Source: Hyphomicrobiales bacterium
GTDB taxonomy: Bacteria; Pseudomonadota; Alphaproteobacteria; Rhizobiales; Rhizobiaceae
NCBI GenBank assembly: GCA_900468065.1
Contig: UBTA01000008.1
Location: forward strand, 137,835-201,834
DNA: 64,000 nt
Direction of reading: 5' to 3'
Numbering within the stretch: the first letter of the stretch is position 1; every line of letters begins with the position of its first letter. Below are positions 33,490 to 41,262 of this stretch, piece by piece. Position numbers and translations under genes: made by a program. The notes beneath the pieces were generated by a model. That model did not search any database, had not been told where the DNA came from, and was given only the letters and a program-made list of their open reading frames with translations.

Positions 33490-34319
33490 GCACGATGCTG
33501 ACGGTCGATGATCTCAGGGTCTCGTTTCCGACCCGCAGCGGCCTGATCGAGGCGGTGCGCGGCGTCTCCTTCACGCTTGGCCGCGAACGGCTGGGGATTG
33601 TCGGTGAAAGCGGCTCGGGCAAATCGCAGACGGGCAGGGCGATTATGGGCCTCACACCGGCGCATGCGAAGATTTCGGCCAAGACCTTGAATTTCGACGG
33701 TATCGATCTTTTGACGGCGCCGGCCAAGGTCAGGCGATCCTTGCGCGGCAGCCGGATCGCGATGATCCTGCAGGACCCGAAATATTCGCTCAATCCGGTG
33801 ATGAGCATCGGCCGCCAGATCGTCGAGACGCTGCGCACGCATGAGAATGTCAGCAAACGCGAGGCGCGCGACCGTGCCATTTCCATGCTTGAGGCTGTGC
33901 AGATCCGCGATGCCGGCCGGGTCTTCGATCTGCATCCGCACGAGGTCTCCGGCGGCATGGGCCAGCGGGCGATGATCGCCATGATGCTGATTGCCGGACC
34001 CGAACTGCTGGTCGCCGACGAGCCGACATCGGCGCTCGACGTCACGGTGCAGCTCGAGGTGCTCGGTATTCTCGACAAGCTTGTCGCCGACCGTGGCATG
34101 GGCCTGATCTTCATCTCGCATGACCTGCGGCTGGTCTCGTCCTTCTGCGACCGCGTTATCGTCATGTATGCCGGCAAGATCGTCGAGGAACTGGCAGCGT
34201 CTGATCTTGGCAATGCCAAACATCCCTATACGCAAGGCCTGCTCAACTGCATGCCGACGCTCGGCACCAACCGGCATCCGCTGCCGGTGCTCGACCGCCA
34301 GCCGGAGTGGGCGCTATGA
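33486..34319 (+). CDS. Peptide-type ABC ATPase (DppD-like)
   Basis: 277-aa ATPase. Walker A GESGSGKSQTG has Gln where Thr is usual after KS; signature VSGGMGQRAMIAMMLI; Walker B LLVADEPTSALD; switch His ISHDLRLV. The C-terminal peptide-ABC extension HPYTQGLLNCMPTLG is present. ATG 33486 overlaps the permease stop. A much longer upstream frame is out of phase with dppC and was discarded. Confidence 0.9.
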   Translation: MSTMLTVDDLRVSFPTRSGLIEAVRGVSFTLGRERLGIVGESGSGKSQTGRAIMGLTPAHAKISAKTLNFDGIDLLTAPAKVRRSLRGSRIAMILQDPKYSLNPVMSIGRQIVETLRTHENVSKREARDRAISMLEAVQIRDAGRVFDLHPHEVSGGMGQRAMIAMMLIAGPELLVADEPTSALDVTVQLEVLGILDKLVADRGMGLIFISHDLRLVSSFCDRVIVMYAGKIVEELAASDLGNAKHPYTQGLLNCMPTLGTNRHPLPVLDRQPEWAL

Positions 34320-35077
34320 CCGCAATTGTTTCTGCTGAAAATCTCACTGTTGCCTATGACGATTTCCTGGCGCTGGACGCTGTCAGCATCGATGTTGCGC
34401 CGGGGGAATCCTTCGGGCTCGTCGGCGAATCCGGGTCTGGAAAATCGACGCTGCTGCGCGCCATTGCTGGTCTGTCACCCGTTACCGGCGGCAGGATCGT
34501 GCTCGATGGCAAGCCTCTGGATGTCAAGCATCGCGACAAGGCATTCTATCGCCAGGTGCAGATGGTATTCCAGGATCCCTATGGTTCGCTGCATCCCCGC
34601 CAGACCGTCGACCGGCTGCTGCAGGAGCCGCTTGCCATTCATGGTGTCCAGGATGCCGAACGCCGCATTCTGCGGGCGCTGGACGAAGTCGGTCTCGGCT
34701 CCTCCTTCCGCTTCCGCTATTCACACCAGCTGTCGGGCGGCCAGCGCCAGCGCATTGCCATTGCAAGGGCGCTGATCATCGAGCCGCAGATCATGCTGCT
34801 CGACGAGCCGACCTCGGCTCTGGATGCCTCGGTCCAGGCCGAAGTCCTCAACCTCCTGGAACAGGTCCGGCGCGACCGCAAACTCACCTATATCATGGTC
34901 AGCCACGACCTCGGCGTTGTCACGCATATGTGCGAACGTTTGGCGGTGATGAAGAACGGCAAGGTGGTCGAGCGGCTGTCGTCAGCCGATCTCGTGGCGG
35001 GCCGCCTCAAGGAGGATTATACCAAGAACCTGATGGTGGCGAGCAAGGGGTTCGTGCGGGCCGCAAGCATGGCTTGA
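34316..35077 (+). CDS. Peptide-type ABC ATPase (DppF-like)
   Basis: 253-aa second ATPase. Walker A GESGSGKST, FQDPYGSLHPRQTV, signature [15 protein letters not shown], Walker B IMLLDEPTSALD, switch VSHDLGVV. The C-terminal zinc-finger/extension of longer DppF proteins is short here. ATG 34316 overlaps the preceding TGA. It completes the five-gene transporter. Confidence 0.92.
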   Translation: MTAIVSAENLTVAYDDFLALDAVSIDVAPGESFGLVGESGSGKSTLLRAIAGLSPVTGGRIVLDGKPLDVKHRDKAFYRQVQMVFQDPYGSLHPRQTVDRLLQEPLAIHGVQDAERRILRALDEVGLGSSFRFRYSHQLSGGQRQRIAIARALIIEPQIMLLDEPTSALDASVQAEVLNLLEQVRRDRKLTYIMVSHDLGVVTHMCERLAVMKNGKVVERLSSADLVAGRLKEDYTKNLMVASKGFVRAASMA

Positions 35078-35085
35078 GGCTGGCT

Positions 35086-35104
35086 CCGGCGCCTGATGCG
35101 CCGG
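35086..35104 (+). terminator. Short hairpin after the peptide transporter operon
   Basis: CCGGCGC (35086-35092) and GCGCCGG (35098-35104) around a 5-nt loop, 9 bases after the stop. No U tract; probable weak or factor-assisted end. Confidence 0.35.
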
Positions 35105-35232
35105 TTCGCCTGCGGCTTCTGCGTACCAACAGCGGCACCTAATGCGCTCAGCCAAACCCGCCTTGCATCGTACATTAGAAAGGCGCAATATTCATTCTGC
35201 TGGGGCACGGTTCACCTTGGGAGAAGCGGATC

Positions 35233-36666
35233 ATGAACGACATGAGCCTCATGAACCTGCAAGCAGGAAAGACGACCGTGAGCGCGGCGGCCATTGAGGC
35301 TTTCGCGTGGCAACAGCGCGGAGACGTGCTCGATGCCAGCGACGTATCCTATGACGAAGTGCGCGCCATCTGGAATGGCATGATCGACCGCAAGCCGGCG
35401 CTGATCGTGCGATGCGCCGGTGCCGCGGACGTTGTTCGAGCCGTGCGGTTTGCCCGCGATAACCGGCTGCTTGTCGCGGTGCGCGGCGGCGGGCACAACA
35501 TTGCCGGCAATGCTGTTTGTGACGGTGGCCTGATGATCGATCTGTCGCCGATGACGTCCGTGCGTGTCGATGCCGCGGCAAAACGGGCTTGGATCGAGCC
35601 AGGCGCAACGCTTGCTGATGTCGATAGCGAAACCCAATCCTTCGGGCTTGTGCTGCCGACCGGGATCAATTCCACGACGGGTATCGCCGGCCTGACGCTG
35701 GGTGGCGGCTTCGGCTGGATCACGCGCAAGTTCGGTCTGACGATCGACAGTCTCGTGTCCGCTGACGTGGTGACCGCGGACGGCAATCTGCTGCGGGCAA
35801 GCGAAACAGAAAACAGCGATCTGTTCTGGGCGCTGAGAGGCGGCGGCGGCAATTTCGGTATCGTCACGGCGTTCGAATTCAAGCTGCATGATCTCGGTCC
35901 GCAGGTTACCGCCGGGCTCGTCGTCCATCCGTTCGCGGATGCCAAAGCAGTGCTCGAACAATACCGGCAGGCGCTTGAAACCGCGCCGGACGAGCTGACC
36001 TGCTGGGCGGTGATGCGGCAGGCGCCACCGTTGCCGTTTCTGCCGCAGGAGTGGCACGGCAAGGAAGTGCTGGTTCTTGCCATGTGCTACTGCGGTGATG
36101 CCGCGTCGGCAGAAAAAGCGACGGCCGGGCTGCGTGCGATCGGTAAGCCGATCGCCGATGTCGTCGGCCCCAGCCCCTTTGCTGGCTGGCAGCAGGCATT
36201 CGATCCGCTGCTGACGCCCGGCGCGCGCAATTACTGGAAGAGCCACGATTTCATGGCGCTTTCCGATGCGACGATCACAATCCTGTTGGATGCTGTCCGC
36301 AACCTTCCAAGTCCGGAATGTGAGATATTCATTGCTCATGTCGGTGGCGCTGCGGGCCGCATCGCAGCCGGTGCCACCGCCTTTCCGCAACGGAGTTCGC
36401 ATTTTGTCATGAATGTGCACGCCCGCTGGCGTGAACCGGCGATGGACGCGGCCTGCATCGGCTGGGCGCGCCAGCTTTTCGAGGCTGCGAAACCTTATGC
36501 CGTCGGAACGGCCTATATCAATTTCATGCCGGAAGACGAGGGCGACCGCGTCGAGGCGGCCTATGCCGGCAACTATCAGCGGCTCGGTGAGATCAAGCGG
36601 CGTTATGACCCGGACAATCTGTTCCGCATGAACCAGAATGTGAAGCCGGGAGGGGAAGCGGGTTAG
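35233..36666 (+). CDS. FAD-dependent oxidoreductase with BBE domain
   Basis: 477 aa, VAO/PCMH family. The FAD domain (residues 45-215) contains RGGGHNIAGNAVCDGGLMID, whose His is the usual covalent flavin attachment, and GLVLPTGINSTTGIAGLTLG, where bicovalent relatives carry Cys but Thr-Gly is present. The C-terminal berberine-bridge motif is YDPDNLFRMNQNVKP. No signal peptide. It oxidises an alcohol, sugar or amine; substrate unknown. GGGAGAAG precedes the ATG. Confidence 0.85.
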   Translation: MNDMSLMNLQAGKTTVSAAAIEAFAWQQRGDVLDASDVSYDEVRAIWNGMIDRKPALIVRCAGAADVVRAVRFARDNRLLVAVRGGGHNIAGNAVCDGGLMIDLSPMTSVRVDAAAKRAWIEPGATLADVDSETQSFGLVLPTGINSTTGIAGLTLGGGFGWITRKFGLTIDSLVSADVVTADGNLLRASETENSDLFWALRGGGGNFGIVTAFEFKLHDLGPQVTAGLVVHPFADAKAVLEQYRQALETAPDELTCWAVMRQAPPLPFLPQEWHGKEVLVLAMCYCGDAASAEKATAGLRAIGKPIADVVGPSPFAGWQQAFDPLLTPGARNYWKSHDFMALSDATITILLDAVRNLPSPECEIFIAHVGGAAGRIAAGATAFPQRSSHFVMNVHARWREPAMDAACIGWARQLFEAAKPYAVGTAYINFMPEDEGDRVEAAYAGNYQRLGEIKRRYDPDNLFRMNQNVKPGGEAG

Positions 36667-36678
36667 GTCAGTTGAGGG

Positions 36679-36714
36679 ATGTCGCTGCGCCGGGAGCTTG
36701 CGCCTTCGCGACAT
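36679..36714. terminator. Hairpin between convergent oxidoreductase and outer-membrane protein genes
   Basis: ATGTCGC (36679-36685) and GCGACAT (36708-36714) enclose a second GC-rich pairing. It lies in the 108-bp gap between converging stops and could serve both strands. Confidence 0.4.
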
Positions 36715-36774
36715 ATAATCGGCCTATGCGAAGCGTGGAAGGCATGCCTTCAAAAACATGGCTAGCCAATAGCC

Positions 36775-37578
36775 TCACTTCCCGATCGGAAGCTGGAAGT
36801 TCACACCGGCGAAGATCTGCCATCTCGGACTTCCGGGACCGTCCTTGAACACGGTGTACTGGGGCTCGATGAATGCATTCATGGTAGCACCATTTTCGAG
36901 GGCGAACACTTTGCCTAAGCCGAACCCCACGGGAATGTACCAGTCTCCGTCATGGAGGTCGAAATTCCAGGTAGCCGATGATCGAAGATAAAAGCCATCG
37001 TCGAGATTGATGTTGAGGATGGGCTGAGCGGTCAGTAGGGAAACATCCTCGCGGTCGTCCTGACCGGCAAAGGATGTCTGATATGTGACCAGCCCTCCAA
37101 GCAGGCCCCAGGACTGCGGTGAAACCACGACGCCCGCCGCACCGACCTGCCATTTTCCCGCGCCCAGCGATTCGTCGGTCGCTGTGGGTATGACGAGCAT
37201 CGGGCCGATGCCCAAGGTGGTTTCTCCCACCTTGGGAAGGATGAAGAGGTCCATCAGTGTCAGATCACCGAGACCCGTGACGTAGCCTCCCGCCGGGTCC
37301 GGTGACGTGGCTATGGGCAACGTGAAGCGCATAAGTTGTGGCAGTCCGAAGGCGTCCGACGGTATAAGGCCGCGCAGCAGGAACTGGTTGGCATGGGGAT
37401 CGCTCCCTGGGATGTCGTTGAAACTCGGGATGTAATAATCTTGGAGATTGATTGTGATCTTCGGCGTCAGCGGGTTGTTGGCCTCATTGACGGCGTCATG
37501 GTGAATTTCCTGGGCGGCTGCGGAATTCATGGCCAGGGTTCCAAGAACAAGGCTCGCTGCTGTGATACGGAACATCAT
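36775..37578 (-). CDS. Outer-membrane beta-barrel-like protein 1 (neuromedin-U/MetA-pathway transporter type)
   Basis: 267 aa. Signal peptide MMFRITAASLVLGTLAMNSA, cleavage after AAAQ. Alternating hydrophobic strands run to the end, with NNPLTPKITINLQDYYIP near the N-terminus and MNAFIEPQYTVFKDGPGSPR then WQIFAGVNFQLPIGK at the C-terminus. It is a close paralogue of the protein at 38833-39672, sharing the motifs NNPL.P..T.NL, GLGK and FIEPQYTV. ATG 37578 follows GAAGGTG. Function unknown; a small-molecule channel is possible. Confidence 0.65.
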   Translation of the reverse strand: MMFRITAASLVLGTLAMNSAAAQEIHHDAVNEANNPLTPKITINLQDYYIPSFNDIPGSDPHANQFLLRGLIPSDAFGLPQLMRFTLPIATSPDPAGGYVTGLGDLTLMDLFILPKVGETTLGIGPMLVIPTATDESLGAGKWQVGAAGVVVSPQSWGLLGGLVTYQTSFAGQDDREDVSLLTAQPILNINLDDGFYLRSSATWNFDLHDGDWYIPVGFGLGKVFALENGATMNAFIEPQYTVFKDGPGSPRWQIFAGVNFQLPIGK

Positions 37579-37829
37579 GGATACACCTTCGTGATTCATT
37601 GCCGATGCAGTCCAGCACGTTTCCCAAGCGGGGGCCAGACAGGATTTGTCAAAGCCCTGGGTGTGCGGCAGAATGGACACACTCCTCGATCTCCTGACGC
37701 CACGTGGCCGCCTACTCGTGCTTGTGGGCATTCGCAGTCAATACGCATCGTGCCAATATTGGTGGCGTGAATTATCACGACGATTCTGATGCTTGTCATT
37801 TGATGCTTGTCATTTGGGGGAGAGCTGCC
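37579..37829. other. Divergent promoter region between barrel protein genes 1 and 2
   Basis: 251 bp with several small dyads: CCAATATTGG (37753-37762), CGTGA-ATTA-TCACG (37766-37779), and a tandem 14-bp duplication TGATGCTTGTCATT (37787-37814) just before the ribosome site of the plus-strand gene. These look regulatory, but the 39-49 kb GTTACGGTAAC element is absent. Confidence 0.45.
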
Positions 37830-38804
37830 GTGAATAGAAAAGTATCGATGGGAGCCCTGGCGATCGCCACTACGCTGCTCTCGGCGAATTCCGGCATGGC
37901 GGCGGAACGCGGTGCAGGCTTCTATCTGCTCGGCAGCAAAGGTCCAGCCGCCGGTATCGCACCGCCGCCAGGCCTGTATTTCCAAAATGACATCTATCTC
38001 TACGACGGCAGTCTCGGGGGAGGCAAACAGTTGCCAACGGGTGGCAAGCTTGCGGTCGGTGTCGAGGGACAGGCCGTGCTTGCCGCGCCGACCTTGCTCT
38101 GGGTGCCGGAGGAAGAAGTTCTGGATGGCCGTCTCGGTCTGGGATTGACCGTTCCGTATGGCTGGATGAAGACGAATGCGGATGTGACGATCGCCGGCCC
38201 ACTCGGTGGAACAGCGACCGGCGCGGTCACCGACACGGTGTTCACGGTCGGTGACCCGCTGGTTAGCGCCAGCCTTGGCTGGGATACGGGAAACCTGCAC
38301 TGGCAGGTCGGCACTATCATCAACGTTCCGATCGGCGATTATCAGGACGGCGAGATTTCCAACATCGCCTTCCATCACTGGGGCGCGGACGTCAATGGCG
38401 CGCTGACCTGGTTGGACCCGGCGAGCGGCTACGAATTGTCCGGCGCGCTTGGCATGACCTTCAATGCGGAGAACCCGGCAACAAACTACAAGTCCGGCAA
38501 CGAGCTGCATTTCGAATGGGCTGCGTTGAAGCATTTCGGGCAGACATGGGACCTCGGTCTGGTCGGCTACGCCTATCATCAAACGACGGGTGACAGCGGC
38601 GACGGTGCACCACGACCGTTCAAGGGCAAGGCCTATGCGGTTGGTGCGACAATCGGCTGGAACTTCGAGGTGGCGAACCAGCCCGTTTCAGCCCGCATCA
38701 AATATTTCCATGAATTCGGCGTCGAAAACCGCGCAGAAGGCGATTCCGTATTCCTGACCATTGCCTTGCCGCTGAACAGCCCGAAGAAAAGCTCTCCGGA
38801 GTGA
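37830..38804 (+). CDS. Outer-membrane protein 2, phenol-degradation MetA-pathway family
   Basis: 324 aa starting at GTG 37830 after GGGGGAGA. MNRKVSMGALAIATTLLSAN with cleavage near GMA is a good signal peptide, which the longer ATG frame upstream would lack. The mature barrel shows GAGFYLLGSKGPAAGIAPPP, GLYFQNDIYLYDG, LTVPYGWMKTNADVTIAGPL and the C-terminal EFGVENRAEGDSVFLTIALP, matching the MetA-pathway (PF13557-type) family. Such proteins are proposed to transport hydrophobic or aromatic compounds across the outer membrane. Confidence 0.75.
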   Translation: MNRKVSMGALAIATTLLSANSGMAAERGAGFYLLGSKGPAAGIAPPPGLYFQNDIYLYDGSLGGGKQLPTGGKLAVGVEGQAVLAAPTLLWVPEEEVLDGRLGLGLTVPYGWMKTNADVTIAGPLGGTATGAVTDTVFTVGDPLVSASLGWDTGNLHWQVGTIINVPIGDYQDGEISNIAFHHWGADVNGALTWLDPASGYELSGALGMTFNAENPATNYKSGNELHFEWAALKHFGQTWDLGLVGYAYHQTTGDSGDGAPRPFKGKAYAVGATIGWNFEVANQPVSARIKYFHEFGVENRAEGDSVFLTIALPLNSPKKSSPE

Positions 38805-38832
38805 AGACCGCCAGACTGGCGTCTTGAGGGCC

Positions 38833-39672
38833 TCACTTGCCGTGGTTCTTGATGAACTTCTCCAGGCTGTAGGAGAAGTTGACGCCTGCAAAGATGCGCC
38901 AGTCCGGGCCTGAGCCGCTGCTTGCCACCGTATATTGCGGCTCGATGAAGGCGTTCATCTTGATGTCTTCATTCAGGTGCCACATCTTGCCCAAGCCCAG
39001 GCCGACGGGGACTGACCAGGTGTCGTTCTCAAGATTGAAAAACATGCTTGCCGTCGATTGCAGATAAAAACCCTGATCGAGATTGTAAAAAATGATGGGT
39101 TGGAATTCCAGTGTCGCAACATCTTTCCGGTCGTCATCGCCGGCAAAGGATTTTTGATAAGTCGCCAGTCCTCCGGCCAATCCCCAGTCAGTCGGTACGA
39201 CGATCCCGCCGGCTAGACCCGCAGTCCACTTGCCATTTCCGAACCGGTCTTCGCTGGCAGTCGGTGCCCCGAGGACCGGGCCGACACCCCAGGCCCAGCC
39301 TTCCTGCTCGAACACCGCAATGTCGAAGACGACCAGGTCGCCCCAGCCAGTCGTGTGTCCATGATCAAGAAGCGTGGGTTCGGTAATGAATGGGATGGAG
39401 AAACGGACGAGGTTCGGCGTGTCCCCGATCAGAAATGGGAAAAGCCCGCGTAGGAAGAAGGCGTTGGCGTCCCGCTCCAAGGGGCCACCGAGATCCGGAA
39501 TATAGAAGTTGTGGAGGTTGAGGGTGACGGCAGGGTTAAGCGGGTTGTTCGTATCATTCAGGTCATCGTTCGAGATTGGCTTCTTTGCGTCCTGAGCGAA
39601 GCCCGCGATTGGAAATGATAAGGCGCATTGAACAGACAAAGCTGCGGCGATCGTCAGATTTACAAATCTCAT
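38833..39672 (-). CDS. Outer-membrane beta-barrel-like protein 3 (paralogue of protein 1)
   Basis: 279 aa. Signal peptide MRFVNLTIAAALSVQCALSF to AQD (about residue 27). NNPLNPAVTLNLHNFYIPDL, GTLLDHGHTTGWGDL-like strand turns, and the C-terminal MNAFIEPQYTVASSGSGPDW then RIFAGVNFSYSLEKF mirror protein 1 at 36775-37578. A GTTACGGTAAC operator array lies 119-200 bases upstream. It is downstream of the Bat genes in the same direction but has its own regulatory region. Confidence 0.65.
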   Translation of the reverse strand: MRFVNLTIAAALSVQCALSFPIAGFAQDAKKPISNDDLNDTNNPLNPAVTLNLHNFYIPDLGGPLERDANAFFLRGLFPFLIGDTPNLVRFSIPFITEPTLLDHGHTTGWGDLVVFDIAVFEQEGWAWGVGPVLGAPTASEDRFGNGKWTAGLAGGIVVPTDWGLAGGLATYQKSFAGDDDRKDVATLEFQPIIFYNLDQGFYLQSTASMFFNLENDTWSVPVGLGLGKMWHLNEDIKMNAFIEPQYTVASSGSGPDWRIFAGVNFSYSLEKFIKNHGK

Positions 39673-39790
39673 TCATTTCTCCTCGACGCGTGTGAAGCGC
39701 CCGGCTTTGCATGGCCCGGTGGGGTCAAATGGCATCATCGCGCGTTCCATAACCCTCGTAATGATATCCGAGCACGAAAATGGCAGGCAC

Positions 39791-39871
39791 GGGAGTACGT
39801 TACGGTAACAGGCAATGTAACAGTGCCACCGTCCGTACGGGCCACGTCCGAAGCTGCGTCTGTTACCGTAA
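39791..39871 (-). promoter_or_regulatory. Operator array with GTTACGGTAAC, before barrel protein 3
   Basis: GGGAGTACGTTACGGTAACA (39791-39810) is 19/20 identical to the site before the sulfatase gene. TTACGGTAACAG (39800-39811) recurs inverted as CTGTTACCGTAA (39860-39871), perfect over 12 bp, and a half-site GTAACAG lies at 39817-39823. The repeat density points to cooperative binding by a dimeric regulator. Confidence 0.65.
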
Positions 39872-39942
39872 TGTCCTTCCCGTCTCGCGGCGTGATCGAG
39901 ACCATTTCAGCGGGCGCGGACTGCGGAAGTTGCTGCCGGAGA

Positions 39943-41262
39943 TCAACCGATGGGGTTCAGTCCCGGCAAAGTGGAAGCATGCCTGGTTTGAACCGGCTTC
40001 TGAGCCCTGCGCCAAGCCTTGACAGCCTGCCTCAACGCCGCCCTGTCGAGATCGGGACGATTGCGATCTGCACCGAACAATTCACGCTCGAGCTTGCGCG
40101 TCTCCCTGGCGACATCGTGCTCCCCGCATTGCGAAACCCAATCCGCGATCGATTTGTAACCTGTAGAGCGTGTCCAGATTGCAAGGTCACGGTAGATGGT
40201 GACAGGATCCCCTGATCGGATGGACGCGACCAGATTCGCGAATTTGCGGGGCTCGGAATTGCGGCGTGCATTCCTGCGCGTTCGCAATTTCCCTGTCATC
40301 CACGGTAGTAGCCGTACGAGAAGATAGCCTGCCGCCCCCAAACTGATGGCGGCGGCAGCCATCACCAAAAGGACTTTTCTTGTCACCCAGGCGCGTGCAC
40401 CGTTGTGAACGTCCTGCTCGAGTTGAGGCGACAGGCCGGTGTGCGCCGAAACGGGCACTGTCACGTTGACCGTGGTCGCTGGAAGCGTGGCCATTGCATT
40501 GGCCTGCGCATCGACGTCAAACCAGGGATAGGAAATGGCGGGGATCTCGACCGTTCCCGCCGTCTCGGCGACATAGGTGATCGTTTCCGTCCGGGTGCTT
40601 CCCGTCGTCCGGTCTTCTGCTTCCACACCATCAGCGATCTGTGGAGATTTCGAATACTGTTTCATGCCTTTGGCGGCGACGACCGGGATGGCCGGGATCA
40701 GCATCGACTGCGTGTCTTCGGCATAAACCGTAATCGTCCGGACCACCGCTTCTCCGACCTTCATCTTCGATGGATCGCGATCGAAGGACTGGGTTATGGT
40801 CACACCACGCGCTGCGAACGTCGGGGTGGAAGCTGGCCCGCCGGGAGGATCTGCGACAGTGAAGCTCAGCGTCTGCAAAGTTGCCTGGCCTGGGACGGCC
40901 TTGCCTTCCTGCGAATAGCCAAGCGTGATCACCGCAGGCGGAAGCGTGAACGTTCCTGCTGCTTCGGGAATAACCGCATAGGTCCGCCGGATCCCGGCAT
41001 ATTGCACACCGTCGACCGTCTCGACCATGTTCTGCGCGCGATTATCGGACAGGGTCACGATCGCATTGGGCAAGTCGAAGAGAGGAAACTGCGGCGGGGA
41101 TGTGAAAAAGTCCGGCACGAAGATATCGACCGTGATCTGGACCTGTTGGCCGGGCACGATCTTGCCTTTGTCTTCGATGGCGGCGCGTGTGAACGGCTCC
41201 GCAGCATAGGCCATCGAACCGAGTATCAGCCAGAATGCGATGACAGCGCGGAGCATCATCAT
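39943..41262 (-). CDS. batD: BatD-like periplasmic membrane protein
   Basis: 439 aa. Signal peptide MMMLRAVIAFWLILGSMAYA. Repeated immunoglobulin-like beta regions (VPGQQVQITVDIFVPDFFTS, YAVIPEAAGTFTLPPAVITL, KVGEAVVRTITVYAEDTQSM, YVAETAGTVEIPAISYPWFD) are followed by one membrane span near residue 300 (VLLVMAAAAISLGAAGYLLV) and a cytoplasmic tail. This is the BatD arrangement. ATG 41262 overlaps the upstream stop. It is last of the MoxR-Bat train and thought to act with BatA/B at the inner membrane. Confidence 0.8.
   Translation of the reverse strand: MMMLRAVIAFWLILGSMAYAAEPFTRAAIEDKGKIVPGQQVQITVDIFVPDFFTSPPQFPLFDLPNAIVTLSDNRAQNMVETVDGVQYAGIRRTYAVIPEAAGTFTLPPAVITLGYSQEGKAVPGQATLQTLSFTVADPPGGPASTPTFAARGVTITQSFDRDPSKMKVGEAVVRTITVYAEDTQSMLIPAIPVVAAKGMKQYSKSPQIADGVEAEDRTTGSTRTETITYVAETAGTVEIPAISYPWFDVDAQANAMATLPATTVNVTVPVSAHTGLSPQLEQDVHNGARAWVTRKVLLVMAAAAISLGAAGYLLVRLLPWMTGKLRTRRNARRNSEPRKFANLVASIRSGDPVTIYRDLAIWTRSTGYKSIADWVSQCGEHDVARETRKLERELFGADRNRPDLDRAALRQAVKAWRRAQKPVQTRHASTLPGLNPIG

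Noticed and set aside
37579..37829. Search for the GTTACGGTAAC element in the first barrel-protein intergenic region
   Set aside because: No copy found; proteins 1 and 2 were therefore not included in the proposed regulon.
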